Below, one piece after another: positions 41,329-53,259 of a stretch of 64,000 nucleotides of DNA (position 1 is the stretch's first letter; every line of letters begins with the position of its first letter). The stretch is from NCBI RefSeq assembly GCF_900111865.1, contig NZ_FOJS01000002.1, positions 79,288 to 143,287 of the forward strand, read 5' to 3'. Made by a program: the position numbers and the translations under genes. This DNA is from Parageobacillus thermantarcticus (GTDB lineage: Bacteria; Bacillota; Bacilli; Bacillales; Anoxybacillaceae). Under the pieces are notes generated by a model that was not told the DNA's origin, searched no databases, and saw nothing but the letters and a program-made list of their open reading frames with translations.

Positions 41329-42654
41329 TTAACGGGCTGTGCAAACTTCAAGCAAATATTGGTTAAGCAATGTTTTCAATCGTTCTTGTCTGCCCGATTG
41401 ATTTTGGATTTCTCCTAGTTGCAAAGCATGGGCTTCTAATTTATGGAAGTCGGCGGTTCCTTCGACGATTTCCCGCCCAATTCCTTCTGTATAACTTTTG
41501 TACCGTTCTTCAATAAATTCATCAAATACACGATCTTCAATTAATCGATGCGCTACCTTTAATCCAACTGCAAAACTATCCATTCCGGCAATATGCGCAT
41601 AGAACAAGTCTTCCACTTCGAACGATCCTCTTCGCACTTTAGCGTCAAAGTTCAATCCGCCGCGACCAAGACCGCCGTTTTTCAAAATTTCATACATTGC
41701 CAAAGTCGTAGAATACAAGTCTGTCGGGAATTCGTCCGTATCCCATCCTAACAACATATCTCCCTGGTTTGCGTCAACAGAACCTAACATCCCATGAATG
41801 CGCGCTACCCGCAATTCATGTTCAAACGTATGTCCCGCTAATGTTGCATGATTCGCCTCAATATTGAACTTAAAGTAATCTTTTAGTCCATATGTTTGTA
41901 AAAATGCCAACGCAGTCGCAACGTCAAAGTCATATTGATGTTTCGTCGGCTCTTTCGGCTTCGGCTCAATTAGAAATTGCCCCTCAAACCCAATTTCTTT
42001 CGCATAATCCACCGCCATATGCAAGAAGCGGGCTAAGTTGTCAAGTTCTAGCTTCATATCAGTATTCAACAGCGTTTCATATCCTTCCCGTCCGCCCCAG
42101 AACACGTAGTTTTTCGCTCCTAACCGTTTCGCAATTTCCAAACCTTTTTTTACTTTTGCCGCCGCATACGCAAATACATCAGCGTTGCAAGAAGTGGCGG
42201 CACCATGTACAAAGCGCGGATGGCTGAATAAGTTCGCCGTATTCCAAAGCAGCTTCGTTTTGCTTGTTTTCATATATTCCTCAATCATGTCTACGATGAT
42301 ATCTAAATTTTTGTATGTTTCTTTTAATGTTTCTCCTTCTGGAGCGATATCCACATCATGAAAACAGAAGAATGGGACATTTAGTTTTTCAAAAAACTCA
42401 AAAGCTGCCTCTACACGCGCTTTTGCTAAATCCATTCCGCTGTATTTGTTCCATGGACGGATCATATTGCCTGCCCCAAACGGATCCGATCCATCCCCTG
42501 TAAACGTATGCCAATACGCAACCGAAAAGCGCAAGTGCTCTTCCATTGTTTTATCGCCGACTTTTTCTTCCGGATTGTAAAACTTAAATGCAAGCGGGTT
42601 TTTCGATGTTGGACCTTCGTACACGATCGTCTCGATATTTGGGAAATAAGCCAT
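41329..42654 (-). CDS. xylA: Xylose isomerase
   Basis: A 441-residue TIM-barrel isomerase that turns D-xylose into D-xylulose (and glucose to fructose). It is of the long class II type. Visible are the catalytic His in [12 protein letters not shown], the metal site [16 protein letters not shown] and [12 protein letters not shown], and the second site [20 protein letters not shown] follows AAGGAGGAG. First gene of xylAB; xylR is not in the window. Confidence 0.97.
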   Translation of the reverse strand: MAYFPNIETIVYEGPTSKNPLAFKFYNPEEKVGDKTMEEHLRFSVAYWHTFTGDGSDPFGAGNMIRPWNKYSGMDLAKARVEAAFEFFEKLNVPFFCFHDVDIAPEGETLKETYKNLDIIVDMIEEYMKTSKTKLLWNTANLFSHPRFVHGAATSCNADVFAYAAAKVKKGLEIAKRLGAKNYVFWGGREGYETLLNTDMKLELDNLARFLHMAVDYAKEIGFEGQFLIEPKPKEPTKHQYDFDVATALAFLQTYGLKDYFKFNIEANHATLAGHTFEHELRVARIHGMLGSVDANQGDMLLGWDTDEFPTDLYSTTLAMYEILKNGGLGRGGLNFDAKVRRGSFEVEDLFYAHIAGMDSFAVGLKVAHRLIEDRVFDEFIEERYKSYTEGIGREIVEGTADFHKLEAHALQLGEIQNQSGRQERLKTLLNQYLLEVCTAR

Positions 42655-42714
42655 ATCTAACTCCTCCTTAACTTTTAGTAGATTGTCAAAAAGAGATACT
42701 TGCTTTTGATTTAA

Positions 42715-42756
42715 TTATAACGCTTTCAACTTTGTTTGTCTATCATATAAACTAAG
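42715..42756 (-). promoter_or_regulatory. xylAB control region: cre and XylR-type operator
   Basis: TGAAAGCGTTATAA on the minus strand (42715-42728) fits cre with the final CA changed to AA. Next to it, 42730-42756 is an interrupted palindrome with arms CTTAGTTTA and ACAAACAAAG, the style of Bacillus XylR operators. Xylose induction and glucose repression are expected. Confidence 0.65.
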
Positions 42757-42870
42757 TGTTTTACAACTATTTATAAAGTAATCGAAATCCGCTTAGTTAT
42801 TTTGCCCAGAGCCATCGCAGCAAAGCATCCTGACAAATGCACCTATAAAAGCAGTTCGGCTTTTGATAAT

Positions 42871-43040
42871 TTATATTAAATTGATTTTTTCAAGCTCATT
42901 CATCAATTTTGCGGAGATTTCCTGTATTCTTTGATTCAATCAGCTCATTGACCAAAGCGGCTGTTCGATAAAATTCACTCTTTTCCCTTGATGGTTACAG
43001 GATTCTACACCAATCCGTCTTGCCCGTGCCTAGGTCAAGT
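42871..43040 (-). pseudogene. Decayed istB fragment of an IS21-family element
   Basis: In three frames of the minus strand one can read consecutive pieces of the IstB ATPase: GTGKT (Walker A), then IGVESCNHQGKRVNF, then FYRTAALVNELIESK and finally LMNELEKINLI. At least three frameshifts and a stop separate them, and the rest of istB and all of istA are missing. It is an old remnant between xylA and the GH5 gene and suggests past rearrangement here. Confidence 0.6.
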
Positions 43041-43133
43041 GCAAATTATTATGTAAATTCTTCTTTGATAGAAAGCATGAAGTTGAGACTTGACAACGCT
43101 CGATTGCTTATTGGAATTAATGAAACTGTACAT

Positions 43134-44636
<1,503 letters not shown>

Positions 44637-44670
44637 CTATTTTTTAGTAAAAGAGGTATCATATTTGCCG

Positions 44671-44868
44671 TCAGACGTCATTAATTCTAATCAAGATCAT
44701 AACCGTCTCGGATTTTGGAGCAATAAACATCCTCTTGGCATTTTCGACGATTAAGTTCAGAACAATATCGCCACTTATACCCTCTTGTTGACAACCCGGA
44801 ATGCCAAATTCTTGATAAACCGCTTACAAAAAGTTACCCAAATAGGACACATAGCTCTTACCTAAGTC
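44671..44868 (-). pseudogene. Fragment of an Axe2-like SGNH esterase
   Basis: The minus strand encodes, with frameshifts, a piece like residues 30-95 of the intact axe2 at 45429: LGKSYVSYLGNFL, AVYQEFGI, RVVNK, GISGDIVLNL and MILIRINDV-stop, beside LGTGYVSYVNGLL, AVYPELGI, RVVNK, GISGNTVRDL and SIMIGINDV of Axe2. At the DNA level 44785-44865 aligns well with 45916-45994. The catalytic Ser block and the His end are missing. It is a decayed paralogue. Confidence 0.7.
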
Positions 44869-45295
44869 TATTTTTGCCCTTAACCTATTTTTATTTTTCT
44901 CTCTCACTTTCGGACTCAGTCTAAGGTGTGAGGCTTTTTCCGAAGAGCATCACCGTTTATGCCATTTTGTATTCCCCCCCTTCTAGAAGGCTGGTGAAAA
45001 ACGGTGATTTCTTCAAAACCATCTGTCCGTGAATGCAAAGAAGGACCGTTGTTGTGCTGTTTTTCTATTTGAGCAAAGCCCCTGTTGGAGCGTTTCCTAC
45101 ATTAAATCACCAACCTTCTAGAGATAGCCCTCTTTAATCTATGTCTTTATCCTTCTGTATACAAAAAAGCAACAAACACTTTCCTCAGCTGCCTACCGAG
45201 TATTAAATCCTATCAATTTCGATTAACATTTAAATAGTTTGTTTACACCATAAACTATTCATCTTTATTTTATCACTACTTTCAGAATATTACAA
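44869..45295. other. Intergenic region, mostly without recognisable content
   Basis: About 430 bases. TCACCGTTT (44949) and AAACGGTGA (44998) form a widely spaced inverted repeat; the right part is AT-rich. No gene or RNA that I can support. Confidence 0.4.
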
Positions 45296-45421
45296 CTATT
45301 TTTCCGTGAATTCCAAGAATTGTCTATCATTTTTTTGGGTTAGAAGTTCAGTGAAAAAGTACACCCCAAGGGGGATGACGAGTAGATTCAGCCAGTAATG
45401 GCCGATCAGCCCGATCGCCAT
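45296..45421 (-). CDS. Small membrane protein, 41 residues, downstream of axe2
   Basis: ATG 45421 follows AAGGGGGAT eight bases after the axe2 stop. The product starts MAIGLIGHYWLNLLVIPLG and has one membrane helix and a charged tail (ELLTQKNDRQFLEFTEK). The good ribosome site and operon-like position favour a real gene, though it could be the truncated front of a larger membrane protein. No family recognised. Confidence 0.45.
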   Translation of the reverse strand: MAIGLIGHYWLNLLVIPLGVYFFTELLTQKNDRQFLEFTEK

Positions 45422-45428
45422 ATCCCCC

Positions 45429-46091
45429 TTATCTATTGGACTTATCCCAATCAAAACCGATCGCCTTCAAAAAAGCCCTTGCCAAAATCATATGTCCTGC
45501 AACGGACGGGTGAACACGATCCCAAGCTAATGCTGCAGGATAAAGGGTTTTCAGTACTTCATTAAACGCTGATTGGGTATCAACGAATATACTGTCTGTT
45601 TCTTCGGCAATTTTTTTGACGACTTTGCCATACTGATCCATCGTCCGGCGCATCGGGTCGTGTTCATTGCCTTCTATATAGAATGGAGTCATAAGGATTA
45701 TTCCTGTAACGAGCGGTTTTGTCTCGACCACTAGGCTGCGGAGCGTTTCCTCGTATTCGTCCAAGTACACATGCTTTTCTTTTATAAACGGCAAATCGTA
45801 TTGCCGCCAAACATCGTTAATGCCAATCATGATTGATACCCAGTCTGGTTTTTGGGCAATGACATCTTCTTGCCATCTCGCTTTTAAATCCCGAACCGTA
45901 TTGCCGCTGATTCCTTTGTTGACAACCCGGATGCCAAGTTCCGGATAAACCGCTTGCAGAAGACCATTGACATAAGAGACATATCCTGTGCCTAACGCTC
46001 CGAATAATCCTTCCCCCTCTGGCTTGGCGCGGTCGCAGTCTGTTATAGAATCGCCAATAAATAACAGTTTTTGTCCTTGGCCGATTTTCAT
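45429..46091 (-). CDS. axe2: Acetyl-xylan esterase, SGNH family
   Basis: A 220-residue SGNH hydrolase nearly colinear with Axe2 of Geobacillus stearothermophilus, which removes acetyl groups from xylo-oligosaccharides inside the cell. The four blocks are visible: FIGDSITDC (catalytic Ser 15), NKGISGNTV (Gly), MIGINDVW (Asn) and WDRVHPSVAGH (Asp and His). No signal peptide. ATG follows GGAGGAGAAG. It follows the NIF3 gene by 42 bases and is followed by a small membrane protein gene. Confidence 0.95.
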   Translation of the reverse strand: MKIGQGQKLLFIGDSITDCDRAKPEGEGLFGALGTGYVSYVNGLLQAVYPELGIRVVNKGISGNTVRDLKARWQEDVIAQKPDWVSIMIGINDVWRQYDLPFIKEKHVYLDEYEETLRSLVVETKPLVTGIILMTPFYIEGNEHDPMRRTMDQYGKVVKKIAEETDSIFVDTQSAFNEVLKTLYPAALAWDRVHPSVAGHMILARAFLKAIGFDWDKSNR

Positions 46092-46133
46092 TTTCTCTTC
46101 TCCTCCTTGAAAACTGCTAAATTAACGCTCCAA

Positions 46134-46928
46134 CTAAATTACATGAAATATAGGCTTTTCAGGGATAAAATAGATAGGTATATTGAAAAATATTGTTTTT
46201 AACCATTCAGCCAGATACTTCATGCCTGGCTCTTCACTTTCCGCATGCCCTAGCACAATCAAAGCTTTTTGTTTTCCTTGGCACACAGCATCCCGAACAT
46301 ATTCTGGAGTCTCCCATTCCGGGCCTTCTCCATAAATAATCAAGTCAAGGCTCTCTTTTTCAAACAGCGGGATGGATAAAGCTCCCCTTCCCCTATACCC
46401 TGCCAATAGCCCGATGCGAGCACATTGAGTCGATAAATCTCCTGAAACACGTACAAATGGAATATCTAGCCTTCTCTTTACGTACTCGGCAATTTCTCTT
46501 GCAGTCATGCTAGGGACAGTTAAAATGGTAGCCGCTGGTTGGTGTTCGGAAACGTATGGTTCCCACCCTAAAGCATGGACTAACCCCACCATAATCCCAT
46601 CTGGCTGATACCGATGCCAGTAATCGTGAAATCGATAGATAGCAATGCCCGACTCATAGATCAGACGAAATTTTTCCTGATACACAGGGTCATTTTTCAG
46701 CGTTTCTGTATTGTCGGTATGACTATAAAATAATCCTTCATGAGTAATCAGAAGATTGGCCCCCATTGAAACAGCCTGTTGTATCACATGGTATGTAGGC
46801 ATGAAACTGATTGCAATCCCTTTCACTCCCATGTTTGGATCGCCATACTTTAGAGTATCTACAGTATTTGGGATTTTCCCTACAGATGCCATTAATTGAT
46901 CCAACACATCTTGGACAGTGATTGCCAT
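46134..46928 (-). CDS. NIF3 family protein
   Basis: A 264-residue member of the NIF3/YbgI family (dinuclear metal centre, hexameric toroid; earlier annotated as GTP cyclohydrolase I type 2). Metal-site residues appear in LLITHEGLFYSHTD and RFHDYWHR, and near the end in VLGHAESEEPG. The biochemical role of the family is unsettled. Placement between two oxidoreductase remnants and axe2 suggests a role in this sugar locus, perhaps as hydrolase or opposed to a carbohydrate ester (inference only). ATG follows AAAGGAACGGG. Confidence 0.8.
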   Translation of the reverse strand: MAITVQDVLDQLMASVGKIPNTVDTLKYGDPNMGVKGIAISFMPTYHVIQQAVSMGANLLITHEGLFYSHTDNTETLKNDPVYQEKFRLIYESGIAIYRFHDYWHRYQPDGIMVGLVHALGWEPYVSEHQPAATILTVPSMTAREIAEYVKRRLDIPFVRVSGDLSTQCARIGLLAGYRGRGALSIPLFEKESLDLIIYGEGPEWETPEYVRDAVCQGKQKALIVLGHAESEEPGMKYLAEWLKTIFFNIPIYFIPEKPIFHVI

Positions 46929-46989
46929 AATCCCGTTCCTTTCGTAAGGAATTAAAACTTTATATAATTCTTAGAGATGGACTTTTACG

Positions 46990-48052
46990 TTAAAAAGCAA
47001 ATGAACTTTCAGCCATTTCAATCCAAACTGCCTTTTCTTGGGCTTCAATACATAACTCCGCCGCCCTAAAAGCATGTTCCTGCGCCATTGCATTTTCTGT
47101 TCCATTTAAGCAATCAAGAATAAATTCTCCAAAAAATGGACATCCGACTTTTCCGGACAGTTGATAATGTTTTTCCCCTTGATGATTGACCAAATATAAA
47201 TGGTCATCGCGGGAGTCTCTAGCAATATCAATATACTTTCTCACCTCAATATACCCTTCTGTTCCTAAGATAAATACCTGCCCATCTCCCCATGTGTCGA
47301 GCCCGTCCGTCGTAAACCAATCTACGCGAAAGTAGAAGGTAGCCCCGTTGTCAGCCACAAGTGTAGCATCGCCAAAATCTTGAAACTTCGGATATTGCTT
47401 AAAATGATAATTCCCAATCTTGCTATGCAACACTTTTGCACCCTTAGCACCGGTGAAGTGTAAAAACTGTTCAATTTGGTGGCTTCCAATATCGCAAAGA
47501 ATTCCGCCATAATATTTAAGATCAAAAAACCAGTCCGGCCGATGTTTAGGGTTCGCGCGGTGCGGTCCGATGCCAATCACTTGAATAACCCAGCCGATCG
47601 CTCCTTCTTCGATCAATTGACCCGCAAAAATCGAACTCTCGGAATGGAGACGTTCGCCATAATAAATTCCCCATTTCAATCCAGTCTCAGCTACTTTTTG
47701 CCTTGCCTTTTTAACCTGTTCCATTGCGGTAAATGCGGGCTTATCCGCGAAACAATGTTTGCCGTGGTCAAGCACACGAAGACCGAGCGGCCCCCAATCA
47801 CATGGGATGCTTGCACTAGATTGGTCAGAATCTCCTCCTCCGACGAAGCTGCTTTTGCTTTAGGATCTTTCTCAATAAACTGCTGCACTTTTTAGGATCT
47901 GGGTCATACAAGGCAACTAGCTCGCCGCCTGCCTCAATTAAACCGCTGCACATTCCGTAAATATGTCCGTGATCCAATCCGATGTCGGCAAATCGAAATA
48001 CTCCCGCCTCTACGACAGCGCGTTTGACTACACCTTTTGGCGCATAATTCAT
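46990..48052 (-). pseudogene. Gfo/Idh/MocA oxidoreductase gene with two frameshifts
   Basis: Three overlapping frames add up to one protein of about 355 residues of the Gfo/Idh/MocA NAD-dependent sugar oxidoreductase family. The N-terminal part has GLDHGHIYGMCSGLIEAGG and VALYDPDPKK; a shift near 47893 leads into QQFIEKDPKAKAASSEEEIL; a second near 47800 leads into PLGLRVLDHGKHCFADKPA and the C-terminal domain (GDIGSH-like CDIGSHQIEQFL). One lost base at each place explains both. Relatives act on sugar or inositol derivatives. Confidence 0.8.
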
Positions 48053-48066
48053 TCCGTCACTTCGGT

Positions 48067-48393
48067 TCATTCTGAACACTCCTCCAATGAGGAAGCCATC
48101 GGCTTTTCGACGAGGACATGTTTTCCGGCGTTTAAAAAGGCAATCACTAACTCAGCATGCGTGTATGGAGGGGTACGAATCGTACACTAAATCAATATCG
48201 GAACGGTGCAGCACCTTTTTATAATCGTCATAAATATCGACAGCCAACTCAAAATCTTTCGCCGCTTTTTCGGCTTTTTCAGGATAAATATCACAAAGGG
48301 CCACTTAGATTGCATCTTTCCTTGAATTGCTGATACGCCTTAATTATGGAAAGGGGCAATCGCACCGACGCCAACGATAGCAACATTAATCAT
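48067..48393 (-). pseudogene. N-terminal fragment of a second Gfo/Idh/MocA oxidoreductase
   Basis: Starts MINVAIVGVGAIAPFHN (Rossmann GxGxxA) and then, after a frameshift and stop, continues AYQQFKERCNL, DIYPEKAEKAAKDFELAVDIY, RTPPYTHAELVIAFL-like and NAGKHVLVEKPMASSLEE. Homology ends after about 110 residues of some 340-380 expected, and the next oxidoreductase begins within the last codons. A deletion joined the two genes. Confidence 0.72.
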
Positions 48394-48951
48394 TTGATAA
48401 CCTCTTATCTTGATTGTATGTAACATTATTGAAACTAGCCTTTCTCACATTGCCTTTACTTCCGTAGGAAAGCACTTTCATTTGTCTGATCAAAAGCGAC
48501 CTTTGGGCTTTTTAAGCATAGTTTCGTTTTCCGTGAGGTCATTAGTCTAGTGGGTAGTGATTTCCATCCTAGGTGGTAGGCAAAGCTTGCTCATGAACGT
48601 TTTTTCAAGAACGATTACTTCCCTATCTCAACTCAATGACCAACGAACAACCAAAAGCAAACGAAAGAGGACTGTTTTTCTCGGGTGTAAAAATGCGGAA
48701 GTCTAGTATGTTTATCATAATAAATTAATTTTATACCGAATTCTAGCAATTTTCAAACCCCTTATCTTTTCCCTCTTCCTGGTTTACACCGAATGGAATA
48801 AGCAGAATATTCTTGTAAACATTGCTCACCGCGCAAATGGCCAGTTTCAAACGAGAAGAGTAGAACCAAGCCTTAAATACTAGTGTCAGTTGTTCTTGAT
48901 GAGACTTTTTTATCAAGTTTCTAGATTAGAGTGAAAACTTAGTATATTTAA
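48394..48951. other. Long non-coding spacer upstream of xynA
   Basis: About 560 bases between the divergent oxidoreductase remnant and xynA control region. GAAAGCACTTTCA (48471-48483) resembles cre and may serve the minus-strand genes. ATACTAGTGT (48877-48886) matches nine of ten bases of the palindrome in front of uxuR. No gene seen. Confidence 0.45.
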
Positions 48952-50369
<1,418 letters not shown>

Positions 50370-50391
50370 CTGTTCGCCAACACAATCGGGC

Positions 50392-50423
50392 TGCCACAAA
50401 GGGAACTGTCTTCCCTTGCGGCA
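50392..50423. terminator. Hairpin between xynA and the DUF624 gene
   Basis: TGCCACAAAGGGA / TCCCTTGCGGCA with a 7-base loop; the following T-tract is weak (TCCTCTT). Confidence 0.55.
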
Positions 50424-50439
50424 TCCTCTTCACTGCGGA

Positions 50440-51084
50440 CTATTTATTTTCTTGTTGCCATACCGATTGTTTGCTCTCTAGTTTGCGAAACACCCGCAAC
50501 GCGCTCCCCATCACAATCAGCGCAAAGATACTGATACTAAAAAACGGAATAAGCCCTGGAACATATAGAAGAACGACTAGCAATATGCCAAGACTGATGA
50601 TCATCGCAAGAGTCATGAATGGGTTGGCCATGCCAATTAAAAAGGCATACTTCACATATTGCCAAAAGCGAAGCTCATAATGTACGTAAATCGGAAACAC
50701 ATATAGCAATGTCACGGCGTAAAAAAACAACATAATGAGCAAAGCAACGGAAAAAGGCAACTGCCAAGGCGCGGAAACATGGGCAATATACAATACGTCA
50801 ATATATAGGATATACGCTACGGCAATAAACAAAAGTCCAATCCGGTTGGCCGACCAAAATTCTTTTTTATACGTCCGGACGAACGTTTTGAACACAGGAA
50901 TCCCATCATCTTGGAACAAAAGCCACTTCCGCACAATTGTAAACAGCGCCACTGTTGCTGGGGCAATGCCAAGGAGGGTCAGTCCAACAATTGTAAAAAG
51001 AATCCACAACACATTAATGTATGCAAGTCTTGCAATCCACTCGCAAACACGGTACAATTTGCTATCTAAAAGACCGGAACGCAT
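50440..51084 (-). CDS. YesL-like membrane protein (DUF624)
   Basis: A 214-residue membrane protein with five or six helices of the DUF624/YesL family, which occurs with genes for plant polysaccharide use in Bacillales, often beside LplBC-type sugar permeases. Typical entry LYRVCEWIARLAYINVLWILF and GIAPATVALFTIVRKWL. The role is unknown. Start at ATG 51084 after AAAGGTGGAG; the frame open to 51264 covers a MITE-like repeat and is not used. Convergent with xynA. Confidence 0.83.
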   Translation of the reverse strand: MRSGLLDSKLYRVCEWIARLAYINVLWILFTIVGLTLLGIAPATVALFTIVRKWLLFQDDGIPVFKTFVRTYKKEFWSANRIGLLFIAVAYILYIDVLYIAHVSAPWQLPFSVALLIMLFFYAVTLLYVFPIYVHYELRFWQYVKYAFLIGMANPFMTLAMIISLGILLVVLLYVPGLIPFFSISIFALIVMGSALRVFRKLESKQSVWQQENK

Positions 51085-51148
51085 AGTTTCTCCACCTTTG
51101 TTTTTGCTCTCTACTAAGATTAGTATATCATATGGGAAGGAAAAAAGA

Positions 51149-51269
51149 AGAGGCTGTCTCAAAAGGTCGTCTTTCTTCAAGGAGGATACAATATATAGTT
51201 TTACAAAAGTGTTTCGTGCGTATATATGGTGATAAGAAAGGGTATCCCGATACTTTTGGGACACCCTCT
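51149..51269. repeat. MITE-like element with terminal inverted repeats
   Basis: A 121-bp stretch bounded by AGAGGCTGTCTCAAAAG and, inverted, AGAGGGTGTCCCAAAAG (15 of 17 bases identical). The inside is AT-rich and non-coding. The right end also forms a strong hairpin (GGGTGTCCC / GGGATACCC) that may act as terminator for uxuB. This looks like a small non-autonomous transposable element. Confidence 0.55.
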
Positions 51270-51304
51270 TTCTTCATTAACCATCATCTATGTTCTGAAA
51301 AAGC

Positions 51305-52150
51305 TTATACCCCCGCATAGGCCAAAAAGCCGCCGTCGACTGGAACGGTCACTCCCGTAACAAATCCACTCATTTGATCATCCACTAACCAAAGAAGCGT
51401 TCCCAACAAATCTTCAGGTTTTCCCAACCGCCGCATCGGTGTATGGGATAAAATTTTCTCCGTTCGTTCTGTATACGACCCATCCGGGCGTTTGAGAAGA
51501 TGTTCATTTTGTTTTGTCAAAAAGAATCCTGGCGCAATGGCGTTGACGCGGACCCCGATCTCGGCGACATGTACAGCCAGCCATTTGGTAAAGTTTTCAA
51601 TTCCCGCCTTGGCCGCACTGTATGCCGGTACTTTTGTCATCGGCCGCGGGGCGCTCATCGAGGAAATATTAATGATCGTTCCTCCTCTGCCAACCATCTG
51701 TTTAAGGAAGTGCTGCGTTGGAATGATCGTACCGAGAATATTTAAATCAAAAACGTAGGAAAACCCTTCTGCTGTCAAATCAAAAAAGGTTGTAATCTCG
51801 TTGTTATCAAGATCTTGCAACTCTAATATTTCTTTTGTTGTAATGCCATGCGGGTGGTTGCCGCCCGCTCCGTTAATCAGAACATCGCACGGTCCATATA
51901 CATCCATTACCATTTCCGCTACCTGCCTAACACGCTCGACATCAAGCACATCGCATGCAATAGCCAACGCCTCTCCACCTTGTTCGGTGATCTCTTTTTT
52001 TACTCTTTCTGCTTTCTCCAGCGTCCGGTTTAAAATAGCAACTTTCATCCCTTGACGAGCAAGCTCTTTCGCCATGTAGCTGCACAGCACTCCGCCCCCG
52101 CCTGTGATGACTGCTACTTTTCCCTTCAAATTTGGATGGATGGGGAGCAT
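51305..52150 (-). CDS. uxuB: D-mannonate oxidoreductase, SDR type (fructuronate reductase)
   Basis: A 281-residue short-chain dehydrogenase. [16 protein letters not shown] is the NAD-binding Gly motif, NGAGG, the catalytic Ser in NISSM and YSAAK (Tyr-x-x-x-Lys) are present. It reduces D-fructuronate to D-mannonate between UxaC and UxuA in glucuronate breakdown, like the SDR-type UxuB (YjmF) of B. subtilis. The start overlaps the end of uxuA by 25 bases, so the two are coupled. Last gene of the cluster; the MITE hairpin follows. Confidence 0.9.
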   Translation of the reverse strand: MLPIHPNLKGKVAVITGGGGVLCSYMAKELARQGMKVAILNRTLEKAERVKKEITEQGGEALAIACDVLDVERVRQVAEMVMDVYGPCDVLINGAGGNHPHGITTKEILELQDLDNNEITTFFDLTAEGFSYVFDLNILGTIIPTQHFLKQMVGRGGTIINISSMSAPRPMTKVPAYSAAKAGIENFTKWLAVHVAEIGVRVNAIAPGFFLTKQNEHLLKRPDGSYTERTEKILSHTPMRRLGKPEDLLGTLLWLVDDQMSGFVTGVTVPVDGGFLAYAGV

Positions 52151-53241
52151 GCTTTCTCTCCTTCCCGTTTTCTTCTTTCATTCTCCAAACTATCCCAAAT
52201 GCCTAACAAATACATAATGCCAAGCGCCCGATCATACAGTCCGTAGCCAGGGCGCGCTTGTTCATTCCAAATCATCCGGCCGTGGTCTGGTCGGATGTAG
52301 CCTTGAAAATCGGCTTCATGCAACGCCTTCATAATCTCGCATATATTCAGTGAACCGTCGCAGCTGCGATGGGATGTTTCCTCAAAATCCCCATTCTCAT
52401 ACAGTTGGATATTACGCACATGGGCAAATGGAACTCGTCCAAGGCGCAGGAAGTGACGGAAAATATCAGGAATATCATTGTCCGGATTGGCCCCAAGCGA
52501 TCCAGAACATAATGTTAATCCGTTCGCTGGGCTATCAACCATACGGACAATTTTATCTAAATTCTCTTTATTCGTTGCAATTCGTGGCAAACCGAATACC
52601 GACCATGGCGGGTCATCAGGGTGAAGAGCCATTCGAATTCCACATTCCTCTGCAACAGGAATGATTTGTTCTAAAAAGTAGCGCAAATGGTCAAATAGAT
52701 CATCTTCGGTTATCCCTTTATATAGCGCAAAAAGAGGCTTGATCGTTTTCAACCGTTCCGGTTCCCAGCCAGGGAGCAAAAACCCGTTGGCTCCACTTTC
52801 GATGCAACGAATCATTTCTTCCGGATCGATCTGTTCAATCTTTTGTTTCTCGTAGGCGAGCACCGTCGATCCATCAGGCCGCCTTTTCTCTAAATCGGAA
52901 CGAGTCCAGTCAAAGATCGGCATAAAGTTGTAACAAATGACTTTGACCCCGGCTTTCGCCAAGTTGCGGATTGTTTGTTTATAATTTTCAATATATCGTT
53001 CCCGGGATGGCAGCCCGAGTTTAATATCTTCATGAACATTGACGCTTTCAATGACTTCAAGATGAAATCCTTTTTCGTTCACTTGCCGCTTTAGTTCCAA
53101 TATGTCTTCGAGCGGCCATACTTCACCGACCGGAATATGGTACAGCGCTCCGACAATTCCTTCCACTCCTGGAATTTGCCGAATATGTTCCAATGAAACC
53201 GTATCATAGTCCTTGCCGAACCAGCGAAACGTCATTTTCAT
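52126..53241 (-). CDS. uxuA: Mannonate dehydratase
   Basis: A 371-residue TIM-barrel dehydratase that turns D-mannonate into 2-keto-3-deoxygluconate with Mn2+. Family marks are [20 protein letters not shown] at the start, [40 protein letters not shown] and [10 protein letters not shown] near the end. Length is normal. ATG follows GGGGGATTG. Between uxaC (18-base gap) and uxuB. Confidence 0.96.
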   Translation of the reverse strand: MKMTFRWFGKDYDTVSLEHIRQIPGVEGIVGALYHIPVGEVWPLEDILELKRQVNEKGFHLEVIESVNVHEDIKLGLPSRERYIENYKQTIRNLAKAGVKVICYNFMPIFDWTRSDLEKRRPDGSTVLAYEKQKIEQIDPEEMIRCIESGANGFLLPGWEPERLKTIKPLFALYKGITEDDLFDHLRYFLEQIIPVAEECGIRMALHPDDPPWSVFGLPRIATNKENLDKIVRMVDSPANGLTLCSGSLGANPDNDIPDIFRHFLRLGRVPFAHVRNIQLYENGDFEETSHRSCDGSLNICEIMKALHEADFQGYIRPDHGRMIWNEQARPGYGLYDRALGIMYLLGIWDSLENERRKREGEKACSPSIQI

Positions 53242-53259
53242 GGCAGTTCAATCCCCCGT

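Noticed and set aside
44949..45006. Spaced inverted repeat TCACCGTTT/AAACGGTGA as an IS end
   Set aside because: Arms are only 9 bp and there is no transposase remnant or target duplication nearby.
51084..51264. 60-residue N-terminal extension of the DUF624 protein
   Set aside because: It would be read from the MITE-like repeat; the ATG at 51084 has a good ribosome site and gives the usual family N-terminus.
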